NCBI GenBank assembly: GCA_039090855.1
Contig: CM077034.1
Location: forward strand, 226,055,331-226,119,330
From: Macrothele yani
Lineage: Eukaryota; Arthropoda; Arachnida; Araneae; Macrothelidae
Length of the DNA stretch: 64,000 bases
Direction of reading: 5' to 3'
Notes under the pieces: generated by a model
What the model was told of the DNA's origin: nothing
Database searches by the model: none
Seen by the model: only the letters and a program-made list of their open reading frames with translations
Part shown: one piece after another, positions 55,106 to 64,000 of the stretch
Layout of the letters: each line of letters opens with the position of its first letter
Numbering within the stretch: the first letter of the stretch is position 1
Position numbers and translations under genes: made by a program

Positions 55106-56412
55106 TTTTTTAAATTTTATTGCCAGGTTACTCTTGCAGTTACCAGTTATTAAAATAAAATCTTTTCCTTATGTATTTTATACGCACTATTTTTGATTTA
55201 AGTTGTTGGAAATGCTATAAATAATTTTTGAAGGTTCATTAACGGAACTGCTTTTCTAGATATAAAAACTTTCTTTAATTAGTCTCTTGTTTTTATGAGG
55301 TTCATAGTCCAAAATTTTAAAGTTTTGGCCTTAAGGTCAATTTTACACACATTTTTGCGGATTCACTCGTAATGTACTTTTGTCCTCTCTGGAATCTGTA
55401 ATGTTCTAATAATTATTTATTGTTATAAAATTAAAATATTTTCCTTTTGTATTTTATAAGTCTACTACTTTTTAATTAAGTTGTTGAAAATGCTATTTAT
55501 AACTTTTGAAGGTTCATTAACGGAACTGCTTTTCCAGATATAAAAACTTTATTTAATTAGTCTCTTGTTTTTATGCGGTTCATAGTCCAAAATTTTAAAG
55601 TTTTGGCCTTAAGGTCAATTTTACACACATTTTTGCGGATTCACTCGTAATGCACTTTTGTCCTCTCTGGAATCTGTAATGTTCTAATAATTATTTATTG
55701 TTATAAAATTAAAATATTTTCCTTTTGTATTTTATAAGTCTACTATTTTTTAATTAAGTTGTTGAAAATGCTATTTATAACTTTTGAAGGTTCATTAACG
55801 GAACTGCTTTTCTAGATATAAAAACTTTATTTAATTAGTCTCTTGTTTTTATGCGGTTCATAGTCCAAAATTTTAAAGTTTTGGCCTTAAGGTCAATTTT
55901 ACACACATTTTTGCGGATTCACTCGTAATGTACTTTTGTCCTCTCTGGAATCTGTAATGTTCTAATAATTATTTATTGTTATAAAATTAAAATATTTTCC
56001 TTTTGTATTTTATAGTCCAAAATTTTAAAGTTTTGGCCTTAAGGTCAATTTTACACACATTTTTGCGGATTCACTCGTAATGTACTTTTGTCCTCTCTGG
56101 AATCTGTAATGTTCTAATAATTATTTATTGTTATAAAATTAAAATATTTTCCTTTTGTATTTTATAAGTCTACTATTTTTTAATTAAGTTGTTGAAAATG
56201 CTATTTATAACTTTTGAAGGTTCATTAACGGAACTGCTTTTCTAGATATAAAAACTTTATTTAATTAGTCTCTTGTTTTTATGCGGTTCATAGTCCAAAA
56301 TTTTAAAGTTTTGGCCTTTAGGTCAATTTTACACACATTTTTGCGGATTCACTCGTAATGTACTTTTGTCCTCTCTGGAATCTGTAATGTTCTAATAATT
56401 ATTTACTGTTAT
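55106..56412. repeat. 278-bp satellite, about 4.5 units
   Basis: Starts of ggttcattaacggaactgct at 55233, 55511, 55789 and 56219: two 278-bp steps and one of 430 bp that includes a 152-bp partial unit. AT-rich, non-coding. Confidence 0.9.
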
Positions 56413-56908
56413 ATTAATTTTTCTTTAAATTGTCTCGTTCCATTGAATTTGTGATTTGTGGGTTTGCAGCAAAGTTTTCTGTCTCAATGGTTGTGTACGC
56501 AGATACATTTTATTTTTATGCAATTCTGCCTATATCACACAATGTTGTTATAACTTCTTACCGAGTTCTGTTAAAGTGAGAACGAGAGAGCTTTAAGGGA
56601 GGATGGGAAAATGCAGGCATTCCGTTCTCTGCTGCTATTGATAGTTCACTGTTCATTCCCCACTTTTCGACATTAGCCACCATATAAGAGGAAATGTATG
56701 CTATAACACACTGTTGCAGGAGCTTATGACATTACAGTAAAGTATCCTTTACAGGAAATCACAAATTTCGTTCATTTTTCCGTCCTCGGATCGTTATGAT
56801 TTTTTATTCCTAAAATTACAAGGCATTAGATCAAATGCCGGGATATATATATATCCTCATCTTGCCTGTACTTTCATTTTTTAAAAAAATCACCGAAATC
56901 CCCAAGTG
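56413..56908. other. Unassigned spacer
   Basis: AT-rich, no gene recognised. Confidence 0.5.
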
Positions 56909-59269
56909 GTCAGCTGTAAAGATCCAGACTCACGGTCGCCACTGGGGATAAACTTCATCGCCGTGGTGACTAAAAATGTTTGATTAAATCGCCACTTCTG
57001 GCAACCTGTACAGGGAAAACATTTATTTTATTTAACTTGTATTGTGAGGAATTTTTTTAAACTTGTACGGAACTCGCACGTTTCTGAAAATTTTTACTCC
57101 AAATGTACGGAAATCGCACGGAGTGGCACAAAACTTGAGTTGTACGGAAGTTCGCCATCTTTATCATTCTGCTTGAACAGCAGAAAAAAAGACAAAAAAT
57201 TTATAAAAAAAGGCGAGGGCGTCGGTTTTTGATCATAAAGAATGCGCCATGGTTCATCATAGAGGAACGAGGTTGCGGTGGGGATGAAAGCCGGTGGTGG
57301 ACAGCTCAACTGTCTGCGTTGGAAAAGTCCAACTGGGTGAAATTTTTATTAAAAAAATTTTTTCCAATTTTTTAAATAACTGAATGCAAATTTAACAGTA
57401 GCCAAGACACGTCAAAATAAACTCCCGTGTGAAATTTCGTCAAAATCCGATGAAAACTGTAGAAGTTAGGTATTTTCTTTTTATTATTTTAGTGAATGTT
57501 CGCTGAAAGCCTGCATATTCCATAGGAAAATTCTAAAATTCGGAATCGGCATAGTCCGGATCTCCGGACGAATCCGAATTTCTGAGGTTGTACTGTAATC
57601 ATATTTCCATACCTGCGAACTACTACGGAATTTCTTTTGGATTGGAGGTTTAACGACCATCATTTCCGTTGCTTTAGTTCATATTTTTTATTATTTTTAG
57701 TGAATGTTCGCTGAAAGCCTGCATATTCCATAGGAAAATTCTAAAATTCGGAATCGGCATAGTCCGGATCTCCGGACGAATCCGAATTTCTGAGGTTGTA
57801 CTGTAATCATATTTCCATACCTGCGAACTACTACGGAATTTCTTTTGGATTGGAGGTTTAACGACCATCATTTCCGTTGCTTTAGTTCATATTTTTTATT
57901 ATTTTTAGTGAATGTTCGCTGAAAGCCTGCATATTCCATAAGAAAATTCTAAAATTCGGAATCGGCATAGTCCGGATCTCCGGACGAATCCGGATTTTTG
58001 AGGTTGTCCTGTAATAATATTTCCATACCTGCGAACTACTACGGAATTTCTTTTGGATTGGAGGTTTAACGACCATCATTTTCGTTGCTTTAGTTCATAT
58101 TTTTTTATTATTTTTAGTGAATGTTCGCTGAAAGCCTGCATATTTTATAGGAAAATTCTAAAATTTGGAATCGGCATAGTCCGGATCTCCGGACTAATCC
58201 GGATTTTTGAGGTTGTACTGTAATAATATTTCCATACCTGCGAACTACTACGGAATTTCTTTTGGATTGGAGGTTTAACGACCATCATTTCCATTGCTTT
58301 AGTTCATATTTTTTATTATTTTTAGTGAATGTTCGCTGAAAGCCTGCATATTCCATAGGAAAATTCTAAAATTTGGAATCGGCATAGTCCGGATCTCCGG
58401 ACGAATCCGGATTTTTGAGGTTGTACTGTAATAATATTTCCATACCTGCGAACTACTACGGAATTTCTTTTGGATTGGAGGTTTAACGACCATCATTTTC
58501 GTTGCTTTAGTTCATATTTTTTTATTATTTTTAGTGAATGTTCGCTGAAAGCCTGCATATTTTATAGGAAAATTCTAAAATTTGGAATCGGCATAGTCCG
58601 GATCTCCGGACTAATCCGGATTTTTGAGGTTGTACTGTAATAATATTTCCATACCTGCGAACTACTACGTAATTTCTTTTGGATTGGAGGTTTAACGACC
58701 ATCTTTTTCGTTGCTTTAGTTCATATTTTTTATTATTATTAGTGAATGTTCGCTGAAAGCCTGCATATTCCATAGGAAAATTCTAAAATTCGGAATCGGC
58801 ATAGTCCGGACCTCCGGACGAATCCGGATTTTTGAGGTTGTACTGTAATAATATTTCCATACCTGCGAACTACTACGGAATTTCTTTTGCATTGGAGGTT
58901 TAACGACCATCATTTCCGTTGCTTTAGTTCATATTTTTTATTATTTTTAGTGAATGTTCGCTGAAAGCCTGCATATTCCATAGGAAAATTCTAAAATTTG
59001 GAATCGGCATAGTCCGGATCTCCGGACGAATCCGGATTTTTGAAGTTGTACGGTAATAATATTTCCATACCTGCGAACTACTACGGAATTTCTTTTGGAT
59101 TGGAGGTTTAACGACCATCATTTCCGTTGCTTTAGTTCATATTTTTTATTATTTTTAGTGAATGTTCGCTGAAAGCCTGCATATTCCATAGGAAAATTCT
59201 AAAATTTGGAATCGGCATAGTCCGGATCTCCGGACGAATCCGGATTTTTGAGGTTGTACTGTAATAATA

Positions 59270-60682
59270 GACATCATACAAGAAGCAAGTGGAGAAATCG
59301 AAACAGTACTCGCCCAAATTTTCACTCGATGCCTTAATGAAGGAAAGATTCCTGAGGATTGGAACACCGCTACAATGATCCTGCTACATAAGAAAGGTGA
59401 CATTGAGGATCTCGGAAACTACAGACCTATCAGCCTCCTATCAGTAGTTTATAAAATCTTCACTAAAGTTCTTTCACACCGCTTGAAGGTAACACTGGAC
59501 ATGGCTCAACCGAGAGAACAAGCTGGATTCAGGAGTGGCTACAGCACAATAGATCATATCCAAGTGCTGAGAGAACTAATTGAAAGAGCGAGGGAATATG
59601 AACTTCCATTGTGCATGGCTTTTATCGATTATGAAAAAGCCTTTGATTCGGTGAAACCATCAGCAGTTACAATGGCTCTGAAAACCTGCGGTATTGAAGA
59701 TGCATACATTAATATTATTAATAACATCTATGAAAATGCAAGTGCAAAGATTAGGCTGTTTGAAAATACAACACACGTAAAAATTGGAAAGGGAGTGAGA
59801 CAAGGTGACACCATATCTCCGAAGCTCTTTAATGCCACATTGGAGGGTGTTTTTCAGTCGCTGAGCTGGGAAAACAAGGGGATAAAGATTAATGGAGATT
59901 ATCTAACCCACCTTCGTTTTGCTGATGACGCAGTCATTTTTGCAACTACCCCATCAGAGCTGCAGAGTATGATCCAGGAACTTGCTGACAAGAGTAAAGA
60001 AGTGGGATTAAAAATGAACTTTCAGAAGACAAAAGTGATGTTCAATGCTTTTACAAGAAATGAAGATTTATCGATTGATGGAGAAAAGCTGGAGATAACA
60101 GACACGTACGTTTATCTTGGACAGCAGATATCAAGTGAGGGTCACATTGATGAAGAAATTAATCGGCGTTCAAAACTTGCCTGGAGAGCTTTTGGAAGAA
60201 ACAGCATAATTTTCAAGAGCAATATGCCATTATGTCTTAAAAGAAAAGTGTTTGATCAATGCATCCTTCCAGTGCTTACGTATGGTGCAGAGACGTGGAC
60301 CTTAACTAAAAGAGACATACAAAGGCTGCAGACAACTAAAAGCAGCATGGAGAGGTGCATGCTTGGTGTAACCAGGAGAGATAAGAAGAGGAACTCGTGG
60401 ATCCGAAAAATGACTAGAGTGGAAGACATCATGATCAGAGTTAAATCCCTGAAATGGCAATGGGCTGGACATACTGCCAGAAGGACAGATCATCGATGGA
60501 CAGCCGAAATTTTAGATTGGATTCCAAGGGACAGGAAAAGACCCAGAAGAAGACCACATGGGAGATGGGTGGATGAAATTCGAAAGTATGCAGGGGTGAC
60601 ATGGAGGAGACTGGCACAAGACAGACCGTTGTGGAGGAAACTTGGGGAGACCTTCGTCCAGCAGTGGATTGATAATGGTTGA
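59270..60682 (+). pseudogene. RTE-1 reverse transcriptase fragment, open but headless
   Basis: 470 codons without a stop, covering the reverse transcriptase (FIDYEKAFDS, RQGDTISPK, FADD then AVIFA) and the C-terminal basic region. It lacks the endonuclease. An internal ATG at 59375 would give 435 residues, but there is no promoter. Near-identity with 33954-36908 suggests recent insertion. Confidence 0.93.
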
Positions 60683-60699
60683 CAATGATGATGATGATG
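59270..60699 (+). mobile_element. RTE-1 copy 4, 5'-truncated, exact target duplication
   Basis: Starts inside the ORF at gacatcatacaagaagc and ends with (GAT)n. The target duplication actgtaataata is at 59258-59269 and 60700-60711. Inserted in the 208-bp satellite. Confidence 0.95.
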
Positions 60700-62182
60700 A
60701 CTGTAATAATATTTCCATACCTGCGAACTACTACGGAATTTCTTTTGGATTGGAGGTTTAACGACCATCATTTTCGTTGCTTTAGTTCATATTTTTTTAT
60801 TATTTTTAGTGAATGTTCGCTGAAAGCCTGCATATTTTATAGGAAAATTCTAAAATTCGGAATCGGCATAGTCCGGATCTCCGGACGAATCCGGATTTTT
60901 GAGGTTGTACTGTAATAATATTTCCATACCTGCGAACTACTATGGAATTTCTTTTGGATTGGAAGTTTAACGACCATCATTTCCGTTGCTTTAGTTCATA
61001 CTTTTTATTATTTTTAGTGAATGTTCGCTGAAAGCCTGCATATTCCATAGGAAAATTCTAAAATTTGGAATCGGCATAGTCCGGATTTTTGAGGTTGTAC
61101 TGTAATAATATTTCCATACCGGCGAACTACTACGGAATTTCCGTAGTTTCTACAGGTTTAGTTGGCTGACTACAGATTCTACGAATTTTCATTTTTTTTT
61201 TTAATTTTATTGTTTTATGATATGCATGAGATTCTTAAGCGGACTCGCGGAATTCCGCTTTTTTTGTTTTTGTCATTTAGATCGTTCTCAGGATCAGCGT
61301 AAAACTGAAGACAATTTGCTGGTGGGTGGGTGTTGGGAGTTCCGTCTGGAGACGGTATTTCGTGTCTCAAAACTTTCGAAAACGACAGTTGAATGGAGTC
61401 GCAGTAATCGAAATTTTTTTCTCCCGATGTTGCCTTAGTGTAAAGTTTTATTGTTAAATATGATTTTATTGCATAAAAGTATTTTAGCTTGAAACTGTGG
61501 GCAGCAATGTGCGAAAACGGAGGTTAGACGCCGCCAAAATTTCCCCGTAATCTCGGACGTCAGATTCTTCCGCGAAATCGAGGAACTCCGCCTTTTTCAT
61601 TATTAGTTTAGTCTTTCGCGAGACCAATAAACCAGTGAACACAATTTGGGGGGGGGATGACAGGTGATGTTCGTCGGTGGACGGAATTCCATCTTTACGA
61701 AAATTTCGAAAGCGGAAGGTCGACGGCGACGGAGTTCAGATTTTTTCCGCAATCGTAAATTCCGTTGTTCTCGCGGTGTTGCCTCTGCCCAGTATTATTG
61801 TTAAGTAATATTTAACCGCATAAATATTTGTATTTCAGCTTGAAAATAGCGGGGAAATTTCCAGAACCGGAAGTCGGACGGTGCAAAGATTTCTCCCGTA
61901 AGCAAACTCCCCTTCCAGCACGATGTTCCCACTCTCCTGCATTGTTTTATTACTTCAGTTTCAACTTTTAAGAATACTATAACTGAAATATGCAAAATAA
62001 AACATACTGATATTATACTAAGCAATTTTATAAAAATAATTTAGTATGAAATATACAATTTGATTTTTTTTTTTTTCAAAGTTTGGCCACTGAGGTTTTT
62101 TTATGGCCACTAACAATTTTGGTCTTGGTGGTCAATGTCTACTAGCAAAATTGGTAAGTCTGGATCTTTAGTCAGCTGTAAC

Positions 62183-64000
62183 AGGGTTCCCACTCAAAAG
62201 TAATAAAAAAATTCCCTGACTTTTCCAGGCTCTCCAGGTGGTTTTTAAAAGTTTTCCAGAGTGGCATGTTGCAAAGCACACACTTGTAAATTCTTTAAGT
62301 AATTTGTCTTTATAAAATTATCTGCTTTTCATTAATAACAACTAACCGTGCACATTATTTTCTGTACCAAAGTTCCGTGAACTTTTGTGAATACTACCCA
62401 CAGGGAATTTGTAAATACAGTCCCATAGAAACAGGTCATATATATGTAAGAAAAAAATCTGTGAGTTGAAAAGTTTCAGTTTTTCTATAGCACAATGTAG
62501 ATAAACTTAATGATGGAATGGCTCTATTCAAAGAAACATGTTTCAAGAGAACCACCAGACAAAGGACTTTGATCCATCATTTGGTTGGTTCTCTTGTGAA
62601 GTGTTTCTTCAAGCAGGAGCCATTGTGCCTAACTGTTCCATGTTATAACTGTGAATACTACCCACACGGAATTTGTAAATACATTCCCATAGAAACAGGT
62701 CATATGTAAGAAAAAATCTGCCAGTTTAATAGTTTCAGTTTTTCCATAACACAATGCAGCTAAGCTAAATGATGGAATGGCTCTGTTCAAAGAAACATGT
62801 TTCAAGAGAACCAACAGACAAAGGACTTTGATCCATCATTTAGTTGGTTCTCTTGTGAAGTGTTTCTTCAAGCAGGAACCATTGTGCCTAATTGTTCCAT
62901 GTTATAACTGTGAATACTACCCACACGGAATTTGTAAATACATTCCCATAGAAACAGGTAATATGCAAGAAAAAATCTGTCAGTTGAATAGTTTCAGTTT
63001 TTCTATAACACAATGCAGCTAAGCTTAATGATGGAATGGCTCTGTTCAAAGAAACATGTTTCAAGAGAACCATCAGACAAAGGACTTTGATATATCATTT
63101 GGTTGGTTCTCTTGTGAAGTGTTTCTTCAAGCAGGAGCCATTGTGCCTAATTGTTCCATGTTATAACTGTGAATACTACCCACACGGAATTTGTAAATAC
63201 ATTCCCATAGAAACAGGTCATATGTAAGAAAAAATCTGCCAGTTTAATAGTTTCAGTTTTTCCATAACACAATGCAGCTAAGCTAAATGATGGAATGGCT
63301 CTGTTCAAAGAAACATGTTTCAAGAGAACCAACAGACAAAGGAATTTGATCCATCATTTAGTTGGTTCTCTTGTGAAGTGTTTCTTCAAGCAGGAGCCAT
63401 TGTGCCTAATTGTTCCATGTTATAACTGTGAATACTACCCACACGGAATTTGTAAATACATTCCCATAGAAACAGTAAGAAAAAATCTGTCAGTTGAATA
63501 GTTTCAGTTTTTCTATAACACAATGCAGCTAAGCTTAATGATGGAATGGCTCTGTTCAAAGAAACATGTTTCAAGAGAACCAACAAAGGACTTTGATCCA
63601 TCATTTAGTTAGTTCTCTTGTGAAGTGTTTCTTCAAGCAGGAGCTATTGTGCCTAATTGTTCCATGTTATAACAACTGTCTACAGAAATTGAACAAAAGC
63701 TTAATAACTGCCAATTTTAAAAATTCAATTTTGCATTTTTTTAGAGAATAAAGGAAACACTTAATATAACTGAAAGTAAGATCTACTAAATTCTAGGCGG
63801 GTAGTAATTGCAAGCAAAAGTTTGAAATCTTGAAAAAATAAGTTTTTTTGGCAAAATAAAGTATCCATTGATTTTTACAAAAAATTATTTTCCCTGATTT
63901 TTACAAAAAAAGGGTAATTTTCCCTGATTTTTACTAAAAAGGGTAATTTTTCCCTGAGTTTTCCCTGATTTTTGGAACCATTTTCAAATTCCCTGAGAAT
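62183..64000. repeat. Repeat with ttccctgactttt-type ends, open at the window edge
   Basis: Left: cagggttcccactcaaaagt and aattccctgacttttccagg (62181-62235). Right: repeated tttccctgatttttac (63885-63960) and aaattccctgagaat at the window edge. These look like the two inverted sides of one element. No transposase. Confidence 0.5.
62390..63690. repeat. 259-bp satellite, about 5 units
   Basis: atggaatggctctgttcaaa recurs at 62514, 62773, 63032 and 63291 (259 bp each) and at 63540 (shorter). Each unit has a 63-codon frame on the plus strand and a 61-codon frame on the minus strand, neither with a known domain. Units are about 95 percent alike by eye. Confidence 0.9.

Larger units (their letters stand above)
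57480..61130. repeat. 208-bp satellite inside hAT-1 copy B, interrupted by RTE-1
   Basis: About 10 units of 208 bp, from gtgaatgttcgctgaaagcc through ctgcgaactactacggaatt to ggattggaggtttaacgacc. The unit is hAT-1 sequence plus ~19 bases identical to the end of the SINE-1 body. Copy A has a single unit equivalent without that SINE piece. Confidence 0.9.
56917..62170. mobile_element. hAT-1 copy B with perfect 8-bp target duplication
   Basis: Ends taaagatccagact on both sides (inverted), and gtcagctg at 56909-56916 and 62171-62178. Interior: left arm like copy A (56917-57600), a 208-bp satellite with an RTE-1 insertion, and a right arm (61105-62170) like 27607-28903. No intact transposase. Confidence 0.85.

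Overview
This window is animal nuclear DNA with almost no cellular genes. It is a dense, multiply nested mosaic of transposons, SINEs and tandem satellites. The mixture is six kinds of Tc1-like element, two mariner lineages, another long-spaced Tc1/mariner-type element, hAT-type elements, an RTE-like retrotransposon, Penelope-like fragments and tRNA-derived SINEs. It fits a large invertebrate genome. Several Tc1 proteins resemble types I associate with spiders and other arthropods, so an arthropod, possibly a chelicerate, is my weak guess. All family names used here (Tc1-A to F, MAR-1/2, hAT-1/2/3, RTE-1, SINE-1 to 4) are local labels.

1-5.3 kb: Tc1-A, RTE-1 and Tc1-A again, joined through TA runs. 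6.3-9.9 kb: Tc1-B (decayed) and Tc1-C, whose 343-residue transposase is intact. 10-11.2 kb: a mariner fragment and a two-unit tRNA-derived repeat. 11.5-16 kb: mariner MAR-2, broken by MAR-1 and by hAT-3, which itself carries Tc1-E. 16.1-19.2 kb: 43-bp and 35-bp satellites. 19.8-20.4 kb: a Penelope-like foldback with a hammerhead-like core. 21-23.8 kb: SINE-1 and SINE-2. 23.8-28.9 kb: hAT-1 copy A, loaded with a SINE-1 array, Tc1-C and a single SINE-1.

29.4-31.1 kb: a 95/107-bp satellite. 31.2-33.5 kb: a palindrome with a transposon at its centre. 33.9-37.1 kb: RTE-1 with an intact 984-residue ORF. 37.17-37.26 kb, minus strand: the one convincing cellular exon, the start of a LEM-domain (emerin/MAN1/LAP2-type) protein. 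37.5-39.6 kb: Tc1-D with a triplicated 3' end. 39.7-43.1 kb: SINE-3 joined to a 270-bp satellite. 43.5-48.4 kb: SINE arrays, a second Penelope/hammerhead foldback, and a 59-bp minisatellite built from a tRNA arm.

48.6-53.2 kb: Tc1-F, then hAT-2 containing a broken RTE-1. 53.5-54.8 kb: a second MAR-1. 55.1-56.4 kb: a 278-bp satellite. 56.9-62.2 kb: hAT-1 copy B with an exact 8-bp target duplication, holding a 208-bp satellite into which a 5'-truncated RTE-1 has jumped. 62.2 kb to the end: a 259-bp satellite inside another repeat.

The proteins that could still act are the RTE-1 endonuclease/reverse transcriptase (33954-36908) and the Tc1-C transposase (8669-9700). The non-autonomous pieces presumably used such enzymes in trans. 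Nested insertions, target duplications and paralogous empty sites make the order of events unusually readable.
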